From Anabaena sp. WA102 (lineage in GTDB: Bacteria > Cyanobacteriota > Cyanobacteriia > Cyanobacteriales > Nostocaceae), in assembly GCF_001277295.1 (NCBI RefSeq), contig NZ_CP011456.1, positions 4,654,001-4,718,000 of the forward strand: DNA of 64,000 bases, written 5' to 3'. The notes below the pieces were generated by a model. That model was not told where the DNA came from. It made no database searches and saw nothing but the letters and a program-made list of their open reading frames with translations. Positions 8,936 to 17,239 of the stretch are shown one piece after another. Each line of letters opens with the position of its first letter. Position 1 is the first letter of the stretch. The translations under genes were made by a program, and so were the position numbers.

Positions 8936-9048
8936 GTAGGTTGGCGTTGAAAATTATCGTTATAGCAAGGCAAGAGGCAAGAGTAAAGAAGTTTTCAGCG
9001 ATTTTACGTTTCTTTACACAGTTTGGTTTTATTGTGTTCACCTACTTA
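8933..9048. mobile_element. MITE family B, copy 1
   Basis: 116 bp bounded by TAAGTAGGT and ACCTACTTA, directly abutting the family A element. It holds a GGCAAGAGGCAAGAG heptamer stretch. A nearly identical copy occurs at 11532-11654. The two elements account for almost all of the gap between the GHL10 gene and the next gene. Confidence 0.8.
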
Positions 9049-9088
9049 GTTGTTAGTTGCTAAGGATAGGAAAGAATTTTGTTAATTA

Positions 9089-10420
9089 TTAGTCCGCTTG
9101 AAGACAAGTATTGATTAATTCCTCAACTCCCGCTACAGGGAAAATACTGACATTTAATTTTTGAGATACTTCTGCAACCGTCATATCATCTAAAAATACC
9201 AATTCTCCATGCTTCAGCATGACGCTAGGTAATAAAATTCCCTCTCCTAAATCTTGCCCTTTTAAGTTTAAAAGTAAATCATGTCCGGTTAATAAACCAG
9301 TCACACTGATACTTTGTCCCCAATAATCGCTAGATAAAGCTCGCATATTCACTTCTAAACCCGTGACAGTATTTAACTGTTCTACCAAGGGTTGAAATGC
9401 TGTTTCCACTGCATTACCGACAACCCAAGTTAATCTGCGTTGATTGGTAATTTTTGGTGGTAATAACTCAGTTGCAGTTTGGGTAAACTGTTTAATAAAT
9501 AAGCGAATTGAACCTACACCATTATCAATTTGCGGATATTCTTCATATTCAGCTTCAGTAGGTAATTCCTCCCCAGCAATTAAAAACCATTCATCAGCTA
9601 ACCAGACGACACTAGAATTATATTCTTGGCGAAATTCCTGGGAGAGTAATTTAACTTGATAGATTACCTCTTGGGCTTTTTCCCGCGTCACAGGTATGAG
9701 TTCATCTTCCTGGGGACGAAACCGCGTCAAACCCACCGGGACAACTGCTATTGATGCTACCGTTGGTAATTCTCCAGTATGAAAAGATGTTAAATCCCGC
9801 AATGTCCTCTCTAAATGTTCACCATCATTTATACCAGGACAGACAACAACTTGAGCATGAATTTGCAATCTTCGTTCTTGAAACCATTTAATTTGTGATA
9901 ATATTTCCCCGGCACGATTATTTTTTAAAAGTCTAATTCTCACATCTGGTTCCGTGGAATGCACGGAAACATAGAGAGGTGATAACCGCATTTGTTCAAT
10001 TCTTTGCCATTCTCTCGCGGTTAAATTCGTTAAAGTTAGATAAGAACCATATAAAAAGCTTAGGCGATAATCATCATCTTTTAAATATAAACTAGTTCGT
10101 TTTCCTGGTGGTTGTTGATCAATAAAGCAAAAGGGACAACGGTTATTGCACTGAATCAACCCATCAAATAAAGCTGTAGCAAATTCCAGTCCTAAATCAT
10201 CATCATAATCCTTTTCAATTTCGACATGATGGGTTTTCCCCGTCGCATCTAAAACTTCTAATTCGAGAATTTCATCAGCACATAAAAATTGATAATCAAT
10301 TAAATCACGGGGTTGTGTGCCATTAATAGCCACAATCGCATCACCGGCTGTAAAGCCAATTTCCTCCGCAATTGAGTCAGGTAGCACCTTGGTAATTTTC
10401 GCAGGTTGAATGGTAGTCAT
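9089..10420 (-). CDS. PDZ / radical-SAM-like / DUF512 protein (TIGR03279 family)
   Basis: The 443-residue protein starts with a PDZ-like domain (KVLPDSIAEEIGFTAGDAIV, residues 12-31). A cysteine cluster CNNRCPFCFID follows near residue 92, of the CxxxCxxC type used by radical-SAM enzymes to hold a 4Fe-4S cluster. The second half is the DUF512 domain, with VSVHSTEPDVRIRLL and VVVCPGINDGEHL before it. This is a family described as a putative FeS oxidoreductase conserved in cyanobacteria. Its reaction is unknown. ATG 10420 gives the expected MTTIQPAKITKVLP start. A STRR-like sequence (CAGTTGTCAGTT) lies just upstream. Confidence 0.85.
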   Translation of the reverse strand: MTTIQPAKITKVLPDSIAEEIGFTAGDAIVAINGTQPRDLIDYQFLCADEILELEVLDATGKTHHVEIEKDYDDDLGLEFATALFDGLIQCNNRCPFCFIDQQPPGKRTSLYLKDDDYRLSFLYGSYLTLTNLTAREWQRIEQMRLSPLYVSVHSTEPDVRIRLLKNNRAGEILSQIKWFQERRLQIHAQVVVCPGINDGEHLERTLRDLTSFHTGELPTVASIAVVPVGLTRFRPQEDELIPVTREKAQEVIYQVKLLSQEFRQEYNSSVVWLADEWFLIAGEELPTEAEYEEYPQIDNGVGSIRLFIKQFTQTATELLPPKITNQRRLTWVVGNAVETAFQPLVEQLNTVTGLEVNMRALSSDYWGQSISVTGLLTGHDLLLNLKGQDLGEGILLPSVMLKHGELVFLDDMTVAEVSQKLNVSIFPVAGVEELINTCLQAD

Positions 10421-10524
10421 TAGTCAGTTGTCAGTTGTCAGTTCTCAGTTGTCAGGAAAGGTTGGAGGACAGAAGGAATTTATTTGGAAGTCCCTTGTCC
10501 CCTATTTTCCAGATTTCAACTACT

Positions 10525-11457
10525 CTAACTATTTTTTAACATTCCCGCAGCGATCGCACTTAATATTGTTGCTCCAAATGCCAACCGATACCAAACAAAT
10601 ATCCAAGTATTCTTGGTTTGCAGATAACGCAACAGCCAAGCAATAGAGATATAAGAAAAAACAAACGCAGATAATGTCCCTACACCTACCACAACTAGGT
10701 CAATTTTCCCCAATGCCTCCTTCAAAAACTGATACACGGTAGCAAGTGTTAAAGTCGGAATACCTAAAAGAAAAGAAAATCTAGCGGCTGTTTGCCTTTC
10801 TAAGCCGAGAAACAAGGCTGTAGTTAAAGTTGAACCCGAACGAGACGCACCAGGGGCTAAAGCCATCATTTGTCCGATCCCAATCAACAAACCATCACGA
10901 ATTGTTAGGGTGCTAAAATCTCGCTTATGACTGCCCAGTTTTTCCGATGCACCTAATAACAGCGACATAACAATTGATACTATTGCAATAGAAGTCATAC
11001 TGTTAATAGCTGAATCTTCGCTATTTAATGCTTTTTTCAGGACAAATCCGCCGATTACAGCAGGTAAAGTTCCTATAGCTATGCCTACTAACAATTTCCA
11101 TTCTTCCTGTTCCCAGTCTTTTTGTTGAAAAGCCTTGAAACCTCCAGTTAATATCTGTTTAATATCTGTCCAAAAATAAATTAATACCGCTATGACACTA
11201 CCAAATTGAATTGTTGCCAGAAAAGCTTTTGAACTCAATTCCTGCCAATGAAAAACCTTGGTAAACACCTCTAAATGAGCCGTGCTGCTAATGGGTAAAA
11301 ACTCTGTAATCCCTTGAACTATACCCAAAATAAAAGCCTGAAAAATTAACTGAATCAGATTCCCTTCCGGTACTCCTACCTGTAACAGTTGCCATGATAG
11401 TAAATTTATACTATTCACTTCTAAGATTGTTGTCATTAACAAAACTCCCAAAATCAA
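10525..11457 (-). CDS. uppP: Undecaprenyl-diphosphatase UppP (BacA)
   Basis: A 310-residue polytopic membrane enzyme that dephosphorylates undecaprenyl diphosphate and so recycles the lipid carrier for peptidoglycan and other envelope glycans. The two signature regions are present: GITEFLPISSTAHLEV (about residues 50-65), with the catalytic-type Glu and Ser, and LAPGASRSGSTLTTALFLGL (about 197-216) with the essential Arg. Length is slightly above the usual 270-280 because of an N-terminal extension of about 30 residues; a start at a later Met (MTTILEVNS, residue 8) is equally possible. It stands alone in an operon sense. Confidence 0.93.
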   Translation of the reverse strand: MILGVLLMTTILEVNSINLLSWQLLQVGVPEGNLIQLIFQAFILGIVQGITEFLPISSTAHLEVFTKVFHWQELSSKAFLATIQFGSVIAVLIYFWTDIKQILTGGFKAFQQKDWEQEEWKLLVGIAIGTLPAVIGGFVLKKALNSEDSAINSMTSIAIVSIVMSLLLGASEKLGSHKRDFSTLTIRDGLLIGIGQMMALAPGASRSGSTLTTALFLGLERQTAARFSFLLGIPTLTLATVYQFLKEALGKIDLVVVGVGTLSAFVFSYISIAWLLRYLQTKNTWIFVWYRLAFGATILSAIAAGMLKNS

Positions 11458-11531
11458 TGCGTAATTCTAGCAAACTATCCAACTTTACTTGGTTGTTGTC
11501 AGTCTGTTTAGACAAAATCTTATCAGCGCAG

Positions 11532-11654
11532 TAAGTAGGTTGGCGTTGAAAATTGTCGTTATGGCAAGGCAAAAGGCAAGAGGCAAGAGTGAAGAAGTTT
11601 TCAGCGATTTTACGTTTCTTTACACAGTTTGGTTTTATTGTGTTCACCTACTTA
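11532..11654. mobile_element. MITE family B, copy 2
   Basis: Same termini as at 8933 (TAAGTAGGT, ACCTACTTA) and nearly the same interior; it differs by one extra GGCAAAA heptamer. It fills most of the gap between uppP and the DUF2887 gene. Confidence 0.8.
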
Positions 11655-11680
11655 ACTCTTAAATAAACCATGCACCCAAA

Positions 11681-12601
11681 TTACTTGTTTATCTCAGATT
11701 TTAACCATATTTTCAAATCATTAATATCTGTAAAATCTAATAATGTTTCTCCTAGCCTTTCTAATTGTTCTATGTTCAAACTTTTGATATTTTGAGTATA
11801 ACTATCTTCCAGCTTTCCAAACCGTTTAGATAATATCCTTAGCAATAGGTTTGTTGCTGCATCTTTTTTACCTTCCTGTCTGCCTTCCTGTCTGCCTTCC
11901 TGTCTGCCTTCCTGTCTGCCTTCCTGTCTGCCTTCCTGTCTGCCTTCCTGTATCCCTTCCTGCTTTGCTTCTTGATATACCCGTGTTTGCTTAATATCAC
12001 TCACTAAAAACATTGCTTCTATCTCCTGACGGCTTAATTGTGAAAATTTGGACAATAAAACAGTCTCCAACAACTCTATAATACCTTGTTTTTCTCTGTC
12101 ATTATCAATCTCCGTCTTAGTTCTTGCCATAAGGGTTTTAACTAATTCCAGTGCTTGTGCTTCCTTACTAACAATTAACTCAATTAACCCCATACCAATT
12201 GAACCCGGTGGTAATTCATCTAAATAAATTCGTTTAATTCTCCCACTATTAATCAGTTCTTGTTGATAAGCAGTCAATTCTCCCACATCTAAACTCCGTT
12301 TCGGAAATAAAGCTACGGCTTGCCAATCTTGTACAGGTTTGAATTGATTGAGATAAATGTTGATTTCGGCGATTAATTCCCAGTAAAAATCTGGTTTTTG
12401 TTGAAATTGCACTTCCACAAAATAGATGGGTTTCTTCACACTATCTGCTGTGAAAATTCCATCAAATCGAAATGCTTTTTCTTTCACTTCCACAGAAGTA
12501 AATTTATAATCTGTGGCATTTTCTGTAGGTTCTCCCAGGATTTCAAATAATAGGGTGTGGAAAGTGAGGAAGATTTGGTAGAATATCGTGTCTGTGTGCA
12601 T
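11681..12601 (-). CDS. DUF2887 protein (Rpn/PD-(D/E)XK nuclease-like family)
   Basis: The 306-residue protein begins MHTDTIFYQIFLTFHTLLFE and contains FRFDGIFT (residues 44-51) and YFVEVQFQQKPDFYWELIAE (59-78). The D and ExQ/K-like positions resemble the active site of the PD-(D/E)XK superfamily found in recombination-promoting nuclease (Rpn) proteins, which are often called putative transposases. The segment at about 213-245 is a tandem four-residue repeat (EGRQ, six copies or more) coded by a 12-bp DNA repeat at about 11875-11950, a typical variable feature of this family in cyanobacteria. The C-terminal 60 residues are a helical tail. Function in the cell is unknown. Confidence 0.82.
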   Translation of the reverse strand: MHTDTIFYQIFLTFHTLLFEILGEPTENATDYKFTSVEVKEKAFRFDGIFTADSVKKPIYFVEVQFQQKPDFYWELIAEINIYLNQFKPVQDWQAVALFPKRSLDVGELTAYQQELINSGRIKRIYLDELPPGSIGMGLIELIVSKEAQALELVKTLMARTKTEIDNDREKQGIIELLETVLLSKFSQLSRQEIEAMFLVSDIKQTRVYQEAKQEGIQEGRQEGRQEGRQEGRQEGRQEGRQEGKKDAATNLLLRILSKRFGKLEDSYTQNIKSLNIEQLERLGETLLDFTDINDLKIWLKSEINK

Positions 12602-13013
12602 TATTCCTGATTTTAATATTTCTTATATTACAAAAAAAAGGGAACAGGGAACAGGGAACGGGGGAAAGAGGGAATATTTTGCCATAATATTCAAAATATG
12701 GCTCATTTCTTATACATGGCAAGCTTTATGAGATTTTTTGTTCAGATTTTGCATATTATGTACTGGCGTTGCTGATTAAGGGTATGAATTTTAGTCTCAC
12801 GCAAAGGCGCAATCACGCTTCGTGATCTCGAAGAGTAGACGCACTGAGGTTTGAGTTTTAAAGGTTCAATTTGGGAATTTCATACCTCAATATGGCTACG
12901 CCTATGTACTCAAGAGCCTAAAAAACTAAAGTTTCAGAGTTTAGATCTTCAGTCAAAAAAGAGATGTTTTTACAAGATGCGTAGCAGGAAAAAAACAGTA
13001 TCATTATTTCAAT

Positions 13014-13039
13014 CTCATGTTTTTAAACATGAGTTTTTT
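13014..13039 (+). terminator. Terminator-like hairpin
   Basis: CTCATGTTT and AAACATGAG form a perfect 9-bp stem with a very short loop, followed by six T. No gene clearly ends here, so it may belong to an unseen small transcript. Confidence 0.4.
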
Positions 13040-13415
13040 CTGTTCCCTGTTTCCTGTTCCCTGTTAAGAGTTCCCTGCCCTCACAGACAACTTTTATGGC
13101 TTACGCTACGCTATCAGCAAACCGTAAGATACAAGATAACGTCTTGGTATTTTGGCTATGAAGACAAATATGATTTTTTTATTTCCCTAGTTCTGGAATT
13201 TAAACCCCGTCTAAGTTGAAACCTATAGTTTTTCTATGGCGAAAACCCAAGTTTTCAAGATGGATGGAGTATATATGGGAAATAATTATCTTGATAAATA
13301 AAAGCCTTATATATAGGCGCACACTTCCCCTACTTTAACATAAGTATAGCAAAAACTCGGAACACTGTCAAGCCCCCTAGCTGAAATCACCAAAAATCGT
13401 TTGATTATTGATAAA

Positions 13416-13458
13416 ATTCTCATTATTATTGAGAATAGACCCTCAATAATTGAGAAAG
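13416..13458. promoter_or_regulatory. Candidate Fur-type boxes
   Basis: ATTCTCATTATTATTGAGAAT is a near-perfect palindrome (13416-13436), followed by CTCAATAATTGAG (13442-13454). The half-site ATTCTCAAT resembles the FurA box described for Anabaena (core ATTCTCAATAA). The nearest downstream gene starts 260 bp away, so the target is uncertain. Confidence 0.35.
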
Positions 13459-13719
13459 TCCTTTTTTACTAGAATCCTATACAAATAACTTATAATTCAA
13501 TCACAAAATTCGCAATTTCTCTGATTAATCTGGTCATTTATCAATACCAAGTCACCAAAGTGATCACTTCTGAAAACTTAGCCAAGGTCATGGTCATATT
13601 CCTTTGCCGATTGAGTGCATACCTCTATAAATATCATGTATAATCAAGATGCCCCCCTGGGGGATTTTCAGTTATGATATTGTGAAATAAGTAAAGTTTA
13701 GTAACAAATATTAAAAACT

Positions 13720-14451
13720 TTGATTAATCATACATTCTCTGCCTACACAGCTACTAACCCCACTGTAGATATCAATCACAGCCTGAAAAATCATCATTTA
13801 CCAAATTTTCTATCTTCCCGACAAAATTGGTTAATATTTTTAGCATCAGTATTCTTAGTATCAGTACCAGTGTTCATAGAAGCTCCATTGGTGCGATCTT
13901 CTCCCATTCTTAGCGTATTATTGACAGGCTTTTGGGTGTGGTTCAGTATTAAATTAATGTCACGTCCCCAAACCTACCTGTGGGGAGATTTACTCTTTGG
14001 CTTTAGCTGGACTTGGTTAACAGGAGCGATTTATTGGGGTTGGTTAAGATATGAACCAATCTGGCATATACCAATAGAAGCATTAGGATTACCTTTTGCT
14101 GTGTGGTGTTTAGCGAAAAATTGGGGTAAGGTTGGCAATTGGTTTTACCTGGGTTCTTTACTAGGAACAGTTTTAACCGATATTTATTTTTATTTGGTGG
14201 ATTTAATGCCTTATTGGCGACAAATTATGAGAACAGATCCATCAGGTGCTTCACAAATCTTACAGAATGCCCTAGCACAAGTCCAAACCCCTTGGGGAGA
14301 AGGCTGGGCAGTCATTCTTGCCCTGATGCTGATGACAGTAGGAACAGTCTCTTTACTCCATAAGCAATCCCATTGGTATGCCTTTGGGGGGGCGGTTTTG
14401 AGTACAATTCTAGTAGACAGTCTCTTCTTGTTAGCAGCAGTCCTGGCGTGA
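13720..14451 (+). CDS. DUF3120 membrane protein
   Basis: The 243-residue protein has a polar N-terminus of about 35 residues and then about seven hydrophobic segments, including LIFLASVFLVSVPVFIEAPL (about 40-59) and FGFSWTWLTGAIYWGWL (about 92-108). It matches my memory of the DUF3120 family, found throughout cyanobacteria and of unknown role. The start is a TTG at 13720; there is no in-frame ATG before the first membrane span in a better place. It precedes psbU by about 290 bp but I see no evidence of a shared operon. Confidence 0.78.
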   Translation: MINHTFSAYTATNPTVDINHSLKNHHLPNFLSSRQNWLIFLASVFLVSVPVFIEAPLVRSSPILSVLLTGFWVWFSIKLMSRPQTYLWGDLLFGFSWTWLTGAIYWGWLRYEPIWHIPIEALGLPFAVWCLAKNWGKVGNWFYLGSLLGTVLTDIYFYLVDLMPYWRQIMRTDPSGASQILQNALAQVQTPWGEGWAVILALMLMTVGTVSLLHKQSHWYAFGGAVLSTILVDSLFLLAAVLA

Positions 14452-14744
14452 AATTCCCATCAATTCAGGTAAACACCGAAAAATGGGCGCAGAGGTGCTA
14501 TGAGGTCAGATTTTTGGCAAAAGTCAAATCAAACCAAATAGTCGTAAATATTATGGATATTGATACGCTGTATATTAGTTTTTGATGACTGTTGTGCAAG
14601 CTCTCAAGCTTAAACCATGAAGAAGCTAGGATCAAGTTAGAAAAGAAACTGCTCTAACACCCTTAAAATTCCGGCTTATGCCCTACAGTTCATAGCTTTT
14701 GGCTGCAAAATTTTATTATTCCTGGAAAAAAAGAGGTAAAAATC

Positions 14745-15173
14745 GTGAAAGGATTGGTGCGTTTATTTACTGTGTTTACATTGTTGCTAGGTTGCTGGGG
14801 AATACTGGGAACTACCCAGACAGCCCAAGCTGTTAGTTTCAATAGCTTTCTGGGAAATCAAGTTCCAGTTTTAGCGATCGCTCGTCAAAATAGAGCAGAT
14901 CAGAAACTAGGAACAGAGTTTGGGAAGAAAATTGATTTGAACAATACCAATATCGCTGCTTTCCAACAATATCCAGGACTGTATCCTACATTGGCGAAAA
15001 AGATCATCGCTAATGCTCCCTACGAAAAAGTAGAAGATGTATTAAATCTACCAGGATTGAGCGATAGCCAAAAAGAACGTTTGCAAGCTAACTTGGATAA
15101 TTTCACCGTGACAGAATTGGAGCCTAACTTCAACGAAGGCGACGATCGCATTAACAACGGTATCTACAGATAA
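14745..15173 (+). CDS. psbU: Photosystem II 12 kDa extrinsic protein PsbU
   Basis: A 142-residue precursor. Residues 1-29 form a lumen-targeting signal (VRLFTVFTLLLGCWGILG then TAQA). The mature part has the PsbU helix-hairpin-helix-like pattern: GKKIDLNNTNIAAFQQYPGL, YPTLAKKIIANAPYEKVEDV and LNLPGLSDSQKERL. PsbU sits on the lumenal face of photosystem II, where it stabilises the oxygen-evolving Mn cluster together with PsbO and PsbV. The start is GTG at 14745, preceded by GAGGT eight bases upstream. The protein ends GDDRINNGIYR, as expected for a complete family member. Confidence 0.95.
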   Translation: MKGLVRLFTVFTLLLGCWGILGTTQTAQAVSFNSFLGNQVPVLAIARQNRADQKLGTEFGKKIDLNNTNIAAFQQYPGLYPTLAKKIIANAPYEKVEDVLNLPGLSDSQKERLQANLDNFTVTELEPNFNEGDDRINNGIYR

Positions 15174-15380
15174 CTAAGGATTGGGGATTGGGGACTGGGG
15201 ACTGGGGACTGGGAATTGAAAACATATTCCCAATTACCCATACCCGAAGTTTAGATTTTAAATTTTGGGCTGTAAATCCCAAAAATCATCCAAATCACAA
15301 AAATCATAGTTAGCCCTTGTTCCCTATTCCTGGCTGTAAATCCCAAAAATCATCCAAATCACAAAAATCATAGTTATACC
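15174..15380. repeat. Tandem repeats and duplicated leader upstream of nadB copy 1
   Basis: GGGGACT/GGGGATT heptamers run at about 15180-15220. Then a leader containing GGCTGTAAATCCCAAAAATC and CAAATCACAAAAATCATAG occurs twice (about 15268-15312 and 15333-15374). The same leader occurs once before nadB copy 2 (about 23972-24017). Confidence 0.8.
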
Positions 15381-17057
15381 TTGCCCGATATAAATATTCC
15401 TAACCAATTCGATGTTTTAGTAGTCGGTGCCGGTGCAGCAGGACTATATACAGCCCTATGTCTACCCACATCCTTACGAGTCGGCTTAATTACTAAAGAA
15501 ACAGTCTCACTCTCTGCCAGTGATTGGGCGCAAGGTGGCATAGCCGCAGCTGTAGCCCCAGAAGATTCGCCAAAACTGCATATTGAAGACACATTAAAAG
15601 CAGGGGCTGGTTTATGTGATATCGCCGCTGTCAAATTCCTAGCCGAACAAGCCCCCAGTTGTATTCAGTCCCTGGTTGACCTGGGCGTAGCTTTTGATCG
15701 TCATGACAGTAACTTAGCTTTAACCCTAGAAGCAGCCCATTCTCGTCCTCGCGTGCTTCATGCAGCCGATACTACTGGTAGAGAAGTTACCACCACCCTC
15801 ACAGATCAAGTCCTGCGTCGTGAGAATATCAAAGTCATTCAGCAAGCCTTGGCTTTGAGTTTATGGATAGAACCCCAAACCGGTCAATGTTTGGGAACTA
15901 GCCTCTTTTATCAAGGTAAAATTACCTGGATTAGAGCCGGGGCAGTGATTTTAGCTACAGGTGGTGGTGGTCAAGTATTTGCCCAAACCACTAATCCAGC
16001 GGTGAGTACAGGTGATGGTGTAGCTATTGCATGGCGGGCGGGTGCAATTCTCCGTGATTTAGAATTTGTGCAGTTTCACCCCACAGCCTTGAGTAAACCG
16101 GGGCGTTTTCTGATTAGTGAGGCTGTGCGTGGAGAAGGGGCGCATTTGGTGGATGACACCGGGCGACGTTTTGCCTTTGATTACCACCCAGCAGGGGAAC
16201 TAGCACCCCGTGATGTGGTCAGTCGGGCTATTTTCAGTCATTTACAAAAAACGGCTGCTGATATGGCTACAGCGAATGTCTGGTTAGATATGCGCCCCAT
16301 TCCCGCTGACAAAATTCGCCATCGTTTCCCGAATATCATTAATGTTTGTCAACATTGGGGCATTGATGTCTTTACTCAACCCATTCCTGTGTCACCTGCT
16401 GCCCATTATTGGATGGGTGGTATTCTCACAGATGTCATGAATGCCACGAATATTCCCGGTTTATACGCCATTGGAGAAACTGCCAGTACGGGAGTACATG
16501 GTGCTAATCGTTTAGCCAGTAATTCGTTGTTGGAATGTATTGTCTTTGGGGCGCAAATGGCTAATGTTGACTATGAAAAATTGCAACTGGGAAAACAGGA
16601 ATCTGCTAATATTATTGAAACTGAAAGTTTGGCAGTTAACCCATCTCTAATTGAGTGGGAAAATCAACAAAGACAATTAGCAGAAATTCGCCAAAATTTA
16701 CCCCGTGTAGTTTGGCAAAGTGCAGGTATTTGTCGAGAAAAATTAAGTTTAGAAAATGCCATTTCTCAAGTTGCATCTTGGCAAGAAGACTTTGCTGCTT
16801 TACCTTTAAGTCAATTATTATTGAGTTTAAAACCGACACAATCAGTTAATTTTCAACAGCCACAAATTGAAAAGGAATTACGGCTTTGGGCAGAAACTCG
16901 TAATTTATTAGATATTGCCGAATTAATTCTGAAAAGTGCTGTTTTTAGAACCGAAAGTCGGGGTGGACATTACCGTTTAGATTACCCTCAAACTGATCCT
17001 AATTGGCAAGTGCATACTCTTGTCCAAAATCAGGAATGGTGGATAGGTAATAGGTGA
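15381..17057 (+). CDS. nadB: L-aspartate oxidase NadB, copy 1
   Basis: A 558-residue flavoenzyme that oxidises L-aspartate to iminoaspartate, the first step of NAD synthesis, working with NadA. The FAD-binding motif is near the N-terminus (VLVVGAGAAGLYTAL, residues 11-25), followed by SLSASDWAQGGIAAA. Substrate and flavin motifs HAADTTGREVT, LEFVQFHPTAL, APRDVVSRAI and GANRLASNSLLE are all present. The only plausible start is TTG at 15381 in both copies, giving MPDINIPNQFD. A second, nearly identical gene is at 24023; both look intact. The chaperone-usher locus lies between them, on the other strand. Confidence 0.93.
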   Translation: MPDINIPNQFDVLVVGAGAAGLYTALCLPTSLRVGLITKETVSLSASDWAQGGIAAAVAPEDSPKLHIEDTLKAGAGLCDIAAVKFLAEQAPSCIQSLVDLGVAFDRHDSNLALTLEAAHSRPRVLHAADTTGREVTTTLTDQVLRRENIKVIQQALALSLWIEPQTGQCLGTSLFYQGKITWIRAGAVILATGGGGQVFAQTTNPAVSTGDGVAIAWRAGAILRDLEFVQFHPTALSKPGRFLISEAVRGEGAHLVDDTGRRFAFDYHPAGELAPRDVVSRAIFSHLQKTAADMATANVWLDMRPIPADKIRHRFPNIINVCQHWGIDVFTQPIPVSPAAHYWMGGILTDVMNATNIPGLYAIGETASTGVHGANRLASNSLLECIVFGAQMANVDYEKLQLGKQESANIIETESLAVNPSLIEWENQQRQLAEIRQNLPRVVWQSAGICREKLSLENAISQVASWQEDFAALPLSQLLLSLKPTQSVNFQQPQIEKELRLWAETRNLLDIAELILKSAVFRTESRGGHYRLDYPQTDPNWQVHTLVQNQEWWIGNR

Positions 17058-17239
17058 TATTATCTCCGGTTAAACACCTTTTACCCTGATAATTGCCAAG
17101 TTTTACTGGCGACAGCACAACCCGACGCTCATGTTGGGTTTCATGCTTCAACCCAACCTACAGAAAATGGACAAGGTATTGTTAAGTAGCAAAGATTTTT
17201 TATCCTTTATAAACCAAAATTCCGCACCTCATTTTGATG

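Larger units (their letters stand above)
12602..13719. other. Gene-poor interval with repeats and possible control sites
   Basis: No convincing gene is present. The interval holds GGGAACA/GTTCCCT repeats near 12640-12660 and 13040-13075, fragments of the GCTACGC type, a terminator-like hairpin at 13014-13039, two Fur-box-like palindromes at 13416-13458, and a GTGATCAC palindrome near 13559. Short open frames in it have low-complexity translations. Confidence 0.6.

Noticed and set aside
12851..13219. Open frame of 122 codons on the plus strand
   Set aside because: The translation is low-complexity, crosses dispersed GTTCCCT repeats and a terminator-like hairpin, and shows no domain pattern.
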